Positions 1 to 9,384 of a DNA stretch of 64,000 nt are shown here, in pieces. Position 1 is the stretch's first letter; every line of letters starts with the position of its first letter. The stretch is from assembly GCF_001427125.1 (NCBI RefSeq), contig NZ_LMGK01000003.1, positions 149,659-213,658 on the forward strand, given 5' to 3'. The notes under the pieces are model-generated. The model was not told the DNA's origin and did not search any database. It was given only the letters and a program-made list of their open reading frames with translations. This DNA is from Pseudomonas sp. Root562 (lineage in GTDB: Bacteria; Pseudomonadota; Gammaproteobacteria; Pseudomonadales; Pseudomonadaceae). The position numbers were made by a program, and so were the translations under genes.

Positions 1-315
1 GGGTCTGACGGCATCCGTGATGCCTGGTCGCCCATGGGTAATGGCGACATGCTCGAGCGCGCCATGTTGCTGGCGTTCCGTTTCGATTTGAACAAGGACG
101 AAGAGTTGGCAGCGGCGTTTGAGGCCGCGACGTTGAATGGCGCCCAGGCTTTGGGTCGCGAAGCGAATCGCCTGGAGATCGGCCAGCCCGCGGACTTCCT
201 GCTGATGCCGGTACAAACACTGGGTGAGGCGGTGGTTTCCCGGCCGCTGCGTCAGGTCTATCGCGCAGGTCGGTTGATCGCATCGGCTGGTCGCTTGCTG
301 GAAAGCCGACTGTGA
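1..315 (+). CDS. Amidohydrolase, cytosine deaminase-like (C-terminal part)
   Basis: The frame is open from base 1, so the gene begins upstream of the window; 104 codons and a TGA stop are visible. The visible part starts with GSDGIRD, which fits the strand-8 metal-binding aspartate of the amidohydrolase superfamily (cytosine deaminase branch). It is followed by the usual C-terminal segment with LNGAQALG and IGQPADFLLM, the small beta domain that closes the barrel. The next gene starts at a GTG that overlaps this stop by 3 bases, so the two are translationally coupled. Family assignment is well supported; the substrate (cytosine, another pyrimidine or a triazine-like ring) cannot be told from this fragment. 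Confidence 0.8.
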   Translation, partial: GSDGIRDAWSPMGNGDMLERAMLLAFRFDLNKDEELAAAFEAATLNGAQALGREANRLEIGQPADFLLMPVQTLGEAVVSRPLRQVYRAGRLIASAGRLLESRL

Positions 316-1772
316 AACGCATCGGTTTGCGAGCCGGTTGCGTGGTCGGCTTCGACGGTGTGCAGCATGTGCTGTGGCGCGACGGCGAAGTGGTCTTCAA
401 CGGGTCACGCATTCCGGTGGATCAATGGATCGACTACGGCAACGCACTGATCGGCCCCGGCTTCATTGATCTGGACGCCCTTGGTGATCTCGATTCCACG
501 GTGTTGACGCTGGACAACGGCGAAGAACGCGACATGGGTCGCATGTGGTCCGCGGAATATCTGGCGCGCGGCCCGCGGGAGAGTTACAGCCTTGAAGAAG
601 AAGTGTCCAAGTATCGCTACGCCTTTACGCAACTGATCCGCAACGGCATCACCACCGCCATGCCGATCACCTCGATGTACTACCGCGAATGGGCGGAAAC
701 CTACGACGAGTTCGCGGCCGTGGCCGGTGTGGCGGCCGAGTTGGGCCTGCGCACTTACCTCGGTCCTTGCTACATGAGCGGGATGAGTTACTGGCAGGCC
801 GACGGCACCCTGGCGCATCACTGGGATGAACCCCGGGGCATGGCCGGACTCGATGCGGCCGAGCGCTTTTTCGCGGACTTCGACGGCGCGAACGGCGGCC
901 TGATTCGCGGTGCGCTACTGCCTGATCGCATCCAGACCTGCACGCCCACCCTGTTGCAACGCACCGCCGCGCTGAGTCGGGAGCTGAACGCGCCGATGCG
1001 CTTGCATTGCTGTCAGGGCCTCGGCGAAGTGGCCATGGTTGAGCAACTGCGCGGCACGTCGCCACTGGGCTGGTTGCAGCAACTGGACTTGCTGACCCCA
1101 CGCAGCCTGTTGCCCCACGGCATCTATACCCGCGGCGATGCAGACCTGCAGCGAGTGGTGGACGGCGGCGCCAGCCTGGTGCATTGCCCGGTGGTGTTTG
1201 CCCGGGATGGCGAGGCGCTGAATTCGTTCGGCCGCTATCGGGCCAAAGGCATCAACTTCGCGTTGGGCACCGATACCTGGCCGGCGGACTTGCTGGACAA
1301 CATGCGTCAAGGCTTGAACATTGCGCGCCTGATGGAGGGCGGCAATCAACTGACCCGCGCGCTGGACCTGTACAACGCGGCGACCCTGGGCGGCGCCAAG
1401 GCACTGGGCCGCGACGATATCGGTCGCCTCGCGCCGGGCTGCAAGGCCGACATCACGGTGTTCAATCTGCGCGGAATGCACCTGGGGCCGTTATTCGATC
1501 CGCTGAAAAACCTGGTTCTGGCCGGGCGCGGTGACGACTGCATTGCCAGTTACATCGATGGCCGCTGCGTGATGCACGAAGGTCAGGTCCAAGGCGTCGA
1601 CTACCCCGCCCTGCAACGCCAGGCCCAACGACAATTCGAACAACTGATGCGCAGCCACAGCGATCGCGCCTTCGGCCAACCGGACTGGAAAGGTCTGTTC
1701 CAACCGGCCATCCCGTACGCCGACGACTACAGCGCACAGGCGCCACTGTGCGCCATTGACCCTCTCCTCTAG
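312..1772 (+). CDS. Amidohydrolase (chlorohydrolase-like) lacking HxH
   Basis: This is a 486-residue cytoplasmic protein with a GTG start overlapping the previous stop. The overall plan is that of TRZ/ATZ-type amidohydrolases: an N-terminal beta domain, a barrel with LPHGIYTRG, LVHCPVVFARDG and a late GTDTWPADLLDN aspartate motif (about residue 320), and a C-terminal PGCKADITVFNL segment. The N-terminal HxH metal ligands normally found after the GxI/V motif are missing: the sequence reads GFIDLDALGDLDS. The strand-5 site reads HCCQG rather than HxxE. I infer a variant or altered metal centre. It probably works in the same pathway as the upstream amidohydrolase and the downstream flavin reductase-like gene; substrate unknown. 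Confidence 0.8.
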   Translation: MKRIGLRAGCVVGFDGVQHVLWRDGEVVFNGSRIPVDQWIDYGNALIGPGFIDLDALGDLDSTVLTLDNGEERDMGRMWSAEYLARGPRESYSLEEEVSKYRYAFTQLIRNGITTAMPITSMYYREWAETYDEFAAVAGVAAELGLRTYLGPCYMSGMSYWQADGTLAHHWDEPRGMAGLDAAERFFADFDGANGGLIRGALLPDRIQTCTPTLLQRTAALSRELNAPMRLHCCQGLGEVAMVEQLRGTSPLGWLQQLDLLTPRSLLPHGIYTRGDADLQRVVDGGASLVHCPVVFARDGEALNSFGRYRAKGINFALGTDTWPADLLDNMRQGLNIARLMEGGNQLTRALDLYNAATLGGAKALGRDDIGRLAPGCKADITVFNLRGMHLGPLFDPLKNLVLAGRGDDCIASYIDGRCVMHEGQVQGVDYPALQRQAQRQFEQLMRSHSDRAFGQPDWKGLFQPAIPYADDYSAQAPLCAIDPLL

Positions 1773-1784
1773 AGACTTCTGACT

Positions 1785-2447
1785 ATGCAAAGCTTTGACT
1801 TCAGCCAACTGAGCCCACGGGACAAATACAAGATTCTGATCGGCAGTGTGGTGCCGCGCCCTATTGCGCTGGTCACCACGGTCGATGGCGAAGGCCGAGT
1901 CAATGCCGCGCCGTTCAGCTTTTTCAATGCGCTTTCCGCCGACCCGCCGATCCTCGCCCTGGGCGTGGAAAACTATGGCGATCAAAGCCCCAAGGACACC
2001 ACGCGCAACATCCAGCTCAACCAGGAGTTCACCGTGAACATCGTCAGCGATGCGCTGGTGGAGGCCATGAACGTTTGTGCCGTGCCTTTCGCTCCCGGCT
2101 TCGACGAACTGACCGCGGCCGGCCTCACCGCCATCCCCGGCACCACGGTCAAATGCCCGCGGATCGGTGAAGCCCCGGTAGCACTGGAATGTCGACGGAT
2201 GATGGCGCTGTCCATCGGCCAATCCCGGGAAATCATCTTTGGTGAAGTGCTGATGGCCCATGTGCGGGACGAGCTGATCGACCCGAAAACCCTGTACATC
2301 GATCAACTGGGGCTCGATGCGATTGGCCGCATGGGCGGCCATGGTTATGCCCGTACGCGGGATTACTTCGACTTGCCGACACGGTCGTTGCAGGCCTGGA
2401 CCGATGCACCGGGGGGTGGTGAGCGGTTTTGGCCGCTGGCTAAATAA
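1785..2447 (+). CDS. Flavin reductase-like FMN-binding protein
   Basis: A 220-residue protein of the flavin reductase-like (split beta-barrel, FMN-binding) family. Visible hallmarks are the N-terminal GSVVPRPIALVTT, the NAAPFSFFNALSADPP stretch that surrounds the flavin, and the KDTTRNI segment. Such proteins reduce FMN with NAD(P)H for a partner oxygenase, or act as flavin-dependent reductases themselves. It begins 12 bases after the amidohydrolase stop and probably ends this operon, since a REPIN follows. No oxygenase is visible in the window, so the partner may lie upstream. Substrate and partner are unknown. Confidence 0.85.
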   Translation: MQSFDFSQLSPRDKYKILIGSVVPRPIALVTTVDGEGRVNAAPFSFFNALSADPPILALGVENYGDQSPKDTTRNIQLNQEFTVNIVSDALVEAMNVCAVPFAPGFDELTAAGLTAIPGTTVKCPRIGEAPVALECRRMMALSIGQSREIIFGEVLMAHVRDELIDPKTLYIDQLGLDAIGRMGGHGYARTRDYFDLPTRSLQAWTDAPGGGERFWPLAK

Positions 2448-2464
2448 AAATCTTCAAAACCCGC

Positions 2465-2574
2465 TGTGGCGAGGGAGCTTGCTCCCGCCCGGCTGCGCAG
2501 CGGTCGTTGAATCATTGCGCGCGATGATTCTGGGTCCGCTTCGCGGCACAGCGGGAGCAAGCTCCCTCGCCACA
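2465..2574. repeat. REPIN (inverted pair of REP palindromes)
   Basis: Two arms, TGTGGCGAGGGAGCTTGCTC and its inverse ending CTCCCTCGCCACA, face each other across about 60 bases. This is the paired REP arrangement found throughout Pseudomonas genomes. It sits between the convergent flavin reductase and dnaE2 genes and could also stop transcription from both sides. Confidence 0.9.
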
Positions 2575-2593
2575 AAAGTCAGTTCACCATGGG

Positions 2594-5500
2594 TTAGTGG
2601 AAATCCCGGCTGCGCACGCTGATGCCGTCCAGCAAGGAGCTCAGGTCACTCAAGCGCCCGGCAATCAGGTGTCGTACTTCGCCTTCGCGCTCCCAGCGGC
2701 CATCGACCTTGAGCAACTGCGAGCCGACCAACACCTTTCGCTGGCGGTCGGCCAGGTCGCGCCAGACCACCACATTGACGTTGCCAAACTCGTCTTCCAG
2801 GGTGACGAAGGTCACACCGCTGGCGGTGCCCGGGCGTTGTCGGCCGGTCACCAGCCCGGCGACGCTGACCGGGCGACCGTGGTCGACCTCCAGCAGCTCC
2901 TTCGAACTGCGGCAGCGCCGGGCTTTCAACTCAGCGCGCAGCAACGCCAGCGGATGCGGACCGAGGGTGGTGCCGAGGCTGTTGTAATCGGCCCGCAGGT
3001 CTTCGCCGACCGTGGGTTTGGGCAGCACGATGGCGCCCTCCTCCTGGCTCGGCAGCCCGGCAAACAAACCGAGCTGCCTTTGCACACCCGCGACCTCCCA
3101 GCGCGCCCGATGGCGATCACCGGCCAGCCCGCGCAATGCTCCGGCATCGGCCAGTTGCTCGCGGGCGCGGGCATCGAGTCGTGCCCGTTCGCCGAGGTCG
3201 GCAATGTCGGCAAACGCGCCTGTACAACGGGCCGCTTCAATACGCCGGGCATCGTCCTCGCGAAAGCCCTTGATCATCCGCAGGCCCATGCGAATCGCCG
3301 GTTGTGCGCCGGTGACCGGTTCCAGGCTGCAATCCCAGTCGCTGGCCCGCACGTCCACCGGACGAATCTGCAAGTGATGGCGACGCGCGTCCTGCAGAAT
3401 CTGGTCCGGGCTGTAGAAACCCATGGGCCAACTGTTGATCAGCGCACAGGCGAATGCCGCCGGTTCGTGGCATTTCAGCCAGCAACTGGCATAGGTCAAC
3501 AACGCAAAACTGGCGGCATGGGACTCGGGAAAACCGTAACTGCCGAAGCCTTTGATCTGCTCGAAAATCTGCGCGGCGAATTCAGCGCTGTAGCCGTTCT
3601 TTTTCATACCGGCCGCCAGCCGTTCCTTGTGCGGTTCAAGCCCGCCATGACGTTTCCAGGCAGCCATGGAACGGCGCAACTGGTCGGCCTCGCCGGGACT
3701 GTAGTCGGCGGCGACAATGGCGATCTGCATCACTTGTTCCTGGAACAGCGGTACGCCAAGGGTGCGCTTGAGCACGACTTCCAGTTCCGGCGACGGATAA
3801 ACCTCCGGTTCTTCCTTGTTTCGCCGTCGCAGGTACGGGTGCACCATGCCGCCCTGGATCGGCCCGGGCCGCACGATTGCCACCTCGATCACCAAATCGT
3901 AAAACGTCTTCGGCCGCAGCCTCGGCAGCATCGACATCTGCGCCCTGGACTCGATCTGAAACACGCCGACCGTATCGGCGCGACCGATCATTTCGTAGGT
4001 GGCCGCGTCTTCGGGCGGAATCGTCGCCAGGCTCAAGTCGAGGTTTCGGTGTCGACGCACCAGATCGAAACAGCGACGAATCGCGCTGAGCATGCCCAGC
4101 GCGAGAATGTCGACCTTGAGCAACCCCACCGCGTCGAGGTCGTCCTTGTCCCACTGGATGATGGTGCGCTCGGCCATGGCCGCATTTTCCACCGGGACCA
4201 GACTGTCCAGCGGCTGCTCGGAAATCACGAAGCCGCCGGGATGCTGGGACAGATGCCGGGGGAAGCCGATCAGTTGTCCCGTCAGGCTCAGCACCCGCCG
4301 CAGTATCGGGCTCTCGGGATCGAAACCGCTCTCGAGCAAGCGTTCCACGGGTGGGGTTTGATCGCTCCAGTGACCGCAGCAGTCGGCCAGGGCGTTGATC
4401 TGGTCCGCTGGCAAACCCAGCGCCTTGGCGACGTCGCGCACCGCGCCCGCCGCGTGGTAGGTGCTGACCACCGCCGTCAGCGCAGCACGGGCCCGGCCAT
4501 AACGCTGGAACACGTACTGCAAGACTTCCTCGCGCCGCTCATGCTCGAAGTCGACATCGATGTCCGGGGGCTCGTTGCGCTCCTTGGAAATAAAGCGTTC
4601 GAACAACAACGTGGTGCGATCCGGATCGATTTCGGTGATGCCCAAGGCAAAACACACCGCCGAGTTAGCGGCAGAGCCGCGCCCTTGGCAAAGAATCTGC
4701 TGTTCACGGGCGAAGCGCACGATGTCGTGGACGGTCAGGAAATAACTTTCGTAGCCCAGCTCGGCAATCAGCTCCAATTCTTTGTCGATCTGCTTCAGCA
4801 CTTCGATTTTCGGGCCTTTTGGCCAACGCCACGCAACGCCCTTTTCTGTGAGGTCACGTAGCCACGACGCGGCCGAATGCCCTGCCGGCACCAGCTCCCG
4901 AGGATATTGATAACGCAACTGGCCGAGGTCGAACGAGCAGCGCCGGGCTATGGCCAGCGTTTCGTCGAGCAAGGCTGGCGGATACAGACTGGACAGAACC
5001 TCGAGGCTGCGCAGATGCCGTTCACCATTGGGATGCAGGCGCAACCCGGCATCGGCCACCGGCAGGTGATGGCGGATCGCGGTCATGGTGTCCTGCAAGG
5101 CCCGGCGCCCGCGTGCATGCATGTGCACATCGCCACAGGCCACCGCTGGAATCCGCAGTTCCCGGGCCAGGGCCAGCAGGTCGTTGAGACGGCGGACATC
5201 GTCCTGGCACCGATGCAACTGCACCGCCAGCCACAGCCGTTCTGCAAAGACCTGTTGCAGCCAGCGGCCCTGCTCCACGTCATTCACCGTGTCAGGCACC
5301 CACAGCACCAACAGCCCGGGCAATGGTTCGCTGAAATCCTCGCGCAATATCCGGTACTGGCCTTTCTGCGTACGGCGTCGGGCGCGGGTGATCAAACGGC
5401 ACAGCGTCTGATAGCCCTCAAGGTTCTCCACCAGCAACACCAGTTTCGGGCCGTTTTCGATGCGGATTTCGCTGCCGATAATCAACGGCAACTCAACGGA

Positions 5501-5671
5501 TTTCGCCGCTTGCCAAGCGCGAACGATCCCGGCCAGCGTGCATTCGTCGGTGATCGCCAAGGCTTGATAGCCCTGCTTTTTCGCCCGTTGAAACAGTTCA
5601 AGGGCACTCGAGGCACCGCGCTGGAAACTGAAGTTCGACAGGCAGTGCAGTTCGGCATACCCGGCACTCAT
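2594..5671 (-). CDS. dnaE2: Error-prone DNA polymerase DnaE2 (ImuC)
   Basis: A 1025-residue C-family polymerase of the DnaE2/ImuC type that carries out translesion synthesis with ImuA and ImuB after DNA damage. The N-terminal PHP domain begins with [17 protein letters not shown]. The polymerase core carries PDIDVDF (two catalytic aspartates) and a third acidic site in [12 protein letters not shown]; tandem helix-hairpin-helix and a C-terminal OB domain with [18 protein letters not shown] follow. I chose the ATG at 5671 because it overlaps the imuB stop as ATGA; a longer reading from 5692 would run further into imuB. It is the last gene of the lexA2-imuA-imuB-dnaE2 operon and ends at a REPIN. 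Confidence 0.97.
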   Translation of the reverse strand: MSAGYAELHCLSNFSFQRGASSALELFQRAKKQGYQALAITDECTLAGIVRAWQAAKSVELPLIIGSEIRIENGPKLVLLVENLEGYQTLCRLITRARRRTQKGQYRILREDFSEPLPGLLVLWVPDTVNDVEQGRWLQQVFAERLWLAVQLHRCQDDVRRLNDLLALARELRIPAVACGDVHMHARGRRALQDTMTAIRHHLPVADAGLRLHPNGERHLRSLEVLSSLYPPALLDETLAIARRCSFDLGQLRYQYPRELVPAGHSAASWLRDLTEKGVAWRWPKGPKIEVLKQIDKELELIAELGYESYFLTVHDIVRFAREQQILCQGRGSAANSAVCFALGITEIDPDRTTLLFERFISKERNEPPDIDVDFEHERREEVLQYVFQRYGRARAALTAVVSTYHAAGAVRDVAKALGLPADQINALADCCGHWSDQTPPVERLLESGFDPESPILRRVLSLTGQLIGFPRHLSQHPGGFVISEQPLDSLVPVENAAMAERTIIQWDKDDLDAVGLLKVDILALGMLSAIRRCFDLVRRHRNLDLSLATIPPEDAATYEMIGRADTVGVFQIESRAQMSMLPRLRPKTFYDLVIEVAIVRPGPIQGGMVHPYLRRRNKEEPEVYPSPELEVVLKRTLGVPLFQEQVMQIAIVAADYSPGEADQLRRSMAAWKRHGGLEPHKERLAAGMKKNGYSAEFAAQIFEQIKGFGSYGFPESHAASFALLTYASCWLKCHEPAAFACALINSWPMGFYSPDQILQDARRHHLQIRPVDVRASDWDCSLEPVTGAQPAIRMGLRMIKGFREDDARRIEAARCTGAFADIADLGERARLDARAREQLADAGALRGLAGDRHRARWEVAGVQRQLGLFAGLPSQEEGAIVLPKPTVGEDLRADYNSLGTTLGPHPLALLRAELKARRCRSSKELLEVDHGRPVSVAGLVTGRQRPGTASGVTFVTLEDEFGNVNVVVWRDLADRQRKVLVGSQLLKVDGRWEREGEVRHLIAGRLSDLSSLLDGISVRSRDFH

Positions 5672-7083
5672 GCGAACCAGCCTTGCAGCCACAACGGGCC
5701 ATTCTCGCCCACCACACGGTAGGCCCAGCCCTGCTGACCGGCGCGGGTTTCGATCAGGTAGTAATCGCGGCGCACATCATCACCGTCCCACCAGCCGGAC
5801 TCGATACGTTCCGGCCCCATGAGGATACGGGTCGAGCCTTCGTGCACCGTCAGCGGTTCGGTCAGCAGCCAGCCCGGACGCTGCACGATCGGGAATCCTG
5901 CGCAGGGCTGGCTGTCGGCACGGGCCTGCCACGCACACTCGGGGCGGTGATCGGCCTGAAAGCGCAAACCATGCACCGCCTCATCCCCCAACCGCGCACG
6001 CAGGCGTTCGCGCAGTTGCTCCCAGGGCAAGGATTGCTGCGGACGGTCGTCGAACAGTTCTTGAAACTGGGGCACGAAGGCCGGCAAGTCTTCGGCGCAC
6101 AGGCGAAAACCGCGCACCGGGGCCTCGACCTGAACCTGCTCCAGCCGGCCCCGGGCCAATTCGAAAAGCATCGCCGGGTCGCGCTCCGCGCTGAGCAGGC
6201 CGACCTTGATCACCGTGTCCGGCAATCCGGCGTGTTCCAGGTGCAGGTCGAAACGCTGCACGCCGCTGTCGCGACCACAGAGAAACGCCGACAGGTCACC
6301 GGTCAATCGACGCAGCGGAAACAGCAAGGCCTGATGGGATTGCACATCGAAGTTGAGTTCGATGCGCACGTCGAAGCGATCCGGTGGCAAGTAGAACGCC
6401 AGGGCCAGCCGCCGCAATCCGAACAAAGTGTCGAGATGCCTGAGCACCTGGGCTTCGAAACGCCGGGCCAGGCTGTGCCGGGGCAAGGCCTGCACCTGAC
6501 TCAGGGTGCGCAGCCCCATGCGCGACAACGCCGTGGCGACGCTGGCCTCAAGGCCGATGCGGTCGATGGGCATTTGTCCGAGGTGATACTGCAAGGCTTG
6601 ATCATTGGCCACCACCAGACCGTCATAGGCATTGGCCAGCATTCGTGCCGCCACCGGGTTGGGCGCAGCGACAATGCGGTGACGAAAGCCCAGTTCGCCA
6701 AGCTCGTTGCGCAGGCGCGCCTCGAATTGCGGCCAGTCGCCGAACAGGCCCAGGCTGGATTCGATTTCAAACACCAGGGCCCGCGGATAATGGACGCTGA
6801 CCTGGGAGCTGAACCGATAGGCCCAGGCCGCCAGAAACTGCTGCCAGTGCTCGATGTCGGCGACGTCGTATTCGGCCGTGGCAAAGCCCTTGCTCAGGGC
6901 CTGGGCGGCGCTCATGGACTGGCCGGGGCGCAGGCCGAGGGCGCGTGCCGGGCCGTTGACCGCTTGCAGCATCCGGCGCTGAGCCGGACCGGTCAGCAGC
7001 GCCAGCGGTTCATCGGGATCGGTGCGCTGACGCAGTACTGCGTCCAGCGCCAATTGCGGGAAAAGGATACACACCCAGCGCAT
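5668..7083 (-). CDS. imuB: ImuB, Y-family polymerase-like mutasome protein
   Basis: A 471-residue member of the Y-family polymerase fold that acts as an adaptor in the mutasome, joining DnaE2 and ImuA to the sliding clamp. The N-terminus reads [17 protein letters not shown], where an active Y-family enzyme would have the acidic DxD-type motif; the second acidic site is also altered ([13 protein letters not shown]). The loss of catalytic acids is normal for ImuB and implies a non-catalytic role. It starts 8 bases after imuA and overlaps dnaE2 by ATGA, so the three are translated from one message. Confidence 0.95.
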   Translation of the reverse strand: MRWVCILFPQLALDAVLRQRTDPDEPLALLTGPAQRRMLQAVNGPARALGLRPGQSMSAAQALSKGFATAEYDVADIEHWQQFLAAWAYRFSSQVSVHYPRALVFEIESSLGLFGDWPQFEARLRNELGELGFRHRIVAAPNPVAARMLANAYDGLVVANDQALQYHLGQMPIDRIGLEASVATALSRMGLRTLSQVQALPRHSLARRFEAQVLRHLDTLFGLRRLALAFYLPPDRFDVRIELNFDVQSHQALLFPLRRLTGDLSAFLCGRDSGVQRFDLHLEHAGLPDTVIKVGLLSAERDPAMLFELARGRLEQVQVEAPVRGFRLCAEDLPAFVPQFQELFDDRPQQSLPWEQLRERLRARLGDEAVHGLRFQADHRPECAWQARADSQPCAGFPIVQRPGWLLTEPLTVHEGSTRILMGPERIESGWWDGDDVRRDYYLIETRAGQQGWAYRVVGENGPLWLQGWFA

Positions 7084-7090
7084 GGCAACC

Positions 7091-7708
7091 TCAATGCCCT
7101 ACGGCGAAGGCAATCGGTGCCGACCGGGCCAGCCCGCCCCGACACTTGAGCACGCGCAATTGCGCCGGTCTGGCATCGATGGCGATGCGCAGCGCCGCCG
7201 GCGAAGGGTTGACCGCTTCATTGAGCGAACGGTAGGCGAATGCCAGGGTCTGGCCGGTTTCCGCCGCCACCTGCAAGCGACGCAAGGCGCGATCATCCGC
7301 CTTGTGCGGCCAGCACAGCACCGCACCGCAACTGCCCGAACGCAGGCATTGTTCCGCGGCCCACAGCGCATCGCGTTCACTGGCCTGGATGATCGACAAC
7401 TGGCGCAGATCGACCCCGGCGCTCTGCCAGGCTTGCGGATATGGCACGTATGGCGGTGCCACCAGCACGATGCGCTCGCCTGCCGCCGACAATCGCGCCA
7501 GCGCCGGCCACACCAGTTGCAACTCACCGACGCCCTGCCCGGCCAGCAGGATTTCGGTCAGCGCCGCCTCAGGCCAGCCACCGGTGGGCAGCGCCGCATC
7601 CAGCGCGGCATGCCCGGTGGGTTGTGGGCTGACGGCTGGCGGCGCAGGCCGGCCCTTCCACACCTGGCCGCCATTGAACAGCGTATCCAACGCAACGACG
7701 GCGCCCAT
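7091..7708 (-). CDS. imuA: ImuA, RecA/SulA-like mutasome protein
   Basis: A 205-residue protein matching the ImuA family, which is distantly RecA/SulA-like and needed for damage-induced mutagenesis together with ImuB and DnaE2. Visible features are the LPTGGWPEAALTEILL segment near residues 40-55 and the CGAVLCWP strand near 130. No complete Walker A motif is present, as is usual in this branch. Its ATG overlaps the lexA2 stop (TGATG), giving tight coupling to the repressor gene. Assignment rests on both sequence and the diagnostic operon order. Confidence 0.92.
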   Translation of the reverse strand: MGAVVALDTLFNGGQVWKGRPAPPAVSPQPTGHAALDAALPTGGWPEAALTEILLAGQGVGELQLVWPALARLSAAGERIVLVAPPYVPYPQAWQSAGVDLRQLSIIQASERDALWAAEQCLRSGSCGAVLCWPHKADDRALRRLQVAAETGQTLAFAYRSLNEAVNPSPAALRIAIDARPAQLRVLKCRGGLARSAPIAFAVGH

Positions 7709-8316
7709 CAGCCTTGCCTCACCAGGCCGCAGAACACGCCTTCGATGGCGAGGTCCCGGTCGGCTTCGACGATGATCGGCTGATAGGCCGGATTGCGCGG
7801 CAGCAACCGGACCGTGTCGCCGACCCGTTCGAAGCGCTTGATGGTGACTTCGCCGTCGAGGCGCGCCACGACGATCTGGCCGTTGACCGCCTCGGGGCTG
7901 CGGTGCACGCCCACCAGGTCGCCGTCGAGAATGCCGTCCTCGATCATCGAGTCGCCGCGCACCCGCAGCATGTAGTCCGGCACCCGGGAAAAGATCGCAG
8001 GATCGAGCAGCAAGCGGCTATGGATTTCGGCATCGGCCCCGATCGGCGCACCCGCCGCCACGCGACCGAGGACCGGGATATCCAGCAACTCGGGGCGCGG
8101 TGGCTGCCCGAGCAGGCGAATGCCCCGGGCCTGATTCGGGTTGACCTCGATAAACCCGGCTTCGGTGAGCGCCAGCACATGCTTGCGCGCCACGCTGCGG
8201 GAGGCGAAGCCGAACGCCTCGCTGATTTCAGCGAGGCTCGGGGACTGACCGTGCTCGGCGATGCGCTCGCGGATAAAGGTCAGGATGGCGGTACGGCGGG
8301 GAGTCAGAGTCGTCAT
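7708..8316 (-). CDS. lexA2: LexA2 repressor of the mutagenesis cassette
   Basis: A 202-residue LexA family repressor. An N-terminal winged helix (LTPRRTAILTFIRERIAEHG, then SPSLAEISEAFG) is followed by an Ala-Gly cleavage site in VAAGAPI and the Ser-Lys protease dyad (RGDSMIEDGI and VTIKRF). After damage, RecA filaments stimulate self-cleavage and release the operon. The start is uncertain: the ATG at 8316 (MTTLTPRR) or 8325 (MYSMTTL). I prefer 8316 because homologues begin close to the helix and the operator lies just upstream. First gene of the lexA2-imuA-imuB-dnaE2 operon. The second, canonical lexA of Pseudomonas would be elsewhere. Confidence 0.95.
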   Translation of the reverse strand: MTTLTPRRTAILTFIRERIAEHGQSPSLAEISEAFGFASRSVARKHVLALTEAGFIEVNPNQARGIRLLGQPPRPELLDIPVLGRVAAGAPIGADAEIHSRLLLDPAIFSRVPDYMLRVRGDSMIEDGILDGDLVGVHRSPEAVNGQIVVARLDGEVTIKRFERVGDTVRLLPRNPAYQPIIVEADRDLAIEGVFCGLVRQG

Positions 8317-8317
8317 G

Positions 8318-8333
8318 GAGTACATTTGTACTC
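8318..8333. promoter_or_regulatory. LexA2-type operator
   Basis: A perfect arm palindrome, GAGTACATTTGTACTC, lies at the start of lexA2. Its core GTAC-N4-GTAC resembles the GTAC-N4-GTGC box known for LexA2 of P. putida and differs from the canonical Pseudomonas SOS box CTGT-N8-ACAG. Its position over the start region implies autoregulation of the whole cassette. Confidence 0.85.
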
Positions 8334-8363
8334 TTTTGCCATTTTCCTGACAAGCACCGCCAG

Positions 8364-9281
8364 TCAGCTCAACCCACGGGACGCCAGAAACCCTGCGATG
8401 TAATCGATGAACGCCAGCACTTTGGCCGTCGCCCGCCGATGGCTCGGGTACACCGCCAGTATGTGCGGGCCGAAGCTGTCCGGGTCGATGTCGTAGTCGG
8501 CCATCAGCCGCACCAGTCGCCCTTCGGCGATGTACGGCGCGGCACTCCACAAGGGTGTGTGCAGCAAACCGCGCCCCGCCAGGGCATTGGCCAGCAGCAA
8601 GTCGTAATTGTCGCTGCGCAGGCGCGGTGCCAACGGTTGTGGCAAGCTCAGGCGCTGGCCATCGCGCTCGGCCCACCAGAATTCACGGCTGAGCAACGGA
8701 TGGCGATACAGCAACCATTCGTGGTCATCAAGGGTCTGCGGGGTGACCGCCAGCCCCTTGCGTGCCAGATATTCCGGGCTGGCGCACAGCGCCAGGCGAT
8801 TGCTGCCGACCACCCGCGCAATCAACCCCGGCAAGTCGTCATGCCCTTCGCGCAACGCCAGGTCGTAGCCGCTCTCCAGCAGGTTGACGAACTCGTCGCA
8901 CAGGTCCACTTGCAGGTTGATTTGCGGGTATTGCTCAAGAAAACCACCGCACACCTGATCGAGAAAAGCCTGCCCATAGGCCAGCGGTGCAGTGATTTTC
9001 AGGCTGCCGCGCAAACCATGCTGCAACTGCTCGATTTCCTCGCCGGCCTCGTCCAGTCGCTGCAACACCTGACGCGCAGTCTCCAGGTAGAGCCGCCCGG
9101 ACTCCGTGAGCAAAATCCGTCGGGTGCTGCGCTCGAACAACCGTGCACCCAGCTCCGCTTCCAGGTGATTGACGGCTTTGGTCAGGGCTGACGGGGTCTT
9201 GCCCAGTTGCTCGGCGGCGCGGCTGAAACTGCCCAGTTGCGCCGTGACCACAAACATTTTCAGTGCACCGAGCTTGTCCAT
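8364..9281 (-). CDS. LysR-family transcriptional regulator
   Basis: A 305-residue LysR regulator of the group with MDKLGALKMFVVTAQLGSFS at the N-terminus and the winged helix SRAAEQLGKTPSALTKAVNHLE; the rest is the two-lobed effector domain. The ATG at 9281 is preceded by GGAAAA and gives the normal family length; upstream in-frame codons are not homologous. It is divergent from the amidohydrolase gene at 9385 with a 103-base gap, the classical layout for a LysR that controls its neighbour. The inducer is not predictable. Confidence 0.92.
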   Translation of the reverse strand: MDKLGALKMFVVTAQLGSFSRAAEQLGKTPSALTKAVNHLEAELGARLFERSTRRILLTESGRLYLETARQVLQRLDEAGEEIEQLQHGLRGSLKITAPLAYGQAFLDQVCGGFLEQYPQINLQVDLCDEFVNLLESGYDLALREGHDDLPGLIARVVGSNRLALCASPEYLARKGLAVTPQTLDDHEWLLYRHPLLSREFWWAERDGQRLSLPQPLAPRLRSDNYDLLLANALAGRGLLHTPLWSAAPYIAEGRLVRLMADYDIDPDSFGPHILAVYPSHRRATAKVLAFIDYIAGFLASRGLS

Positions 9282-9384
9282 ATTTTTTCCAATCAGGCAA
9301 AAACGTTTTTCGTGAGTGAGGCGTTCTGCCGAGCGCAGCAAGCCACTAATCTGGCCATCAGACGCAATAACAAGGAAACATTCA

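Noticed and set aside
2597..4861. Long open frame opposite dnaE2
   Set aside because: High-GC shadow of the dnaE2 codons; the encoded protein is His/Gln-rich with no recognisable domain.
5683..7149. Open frame opposite imuB
   Set aside because: Antisense shadow of a well-supported gene.
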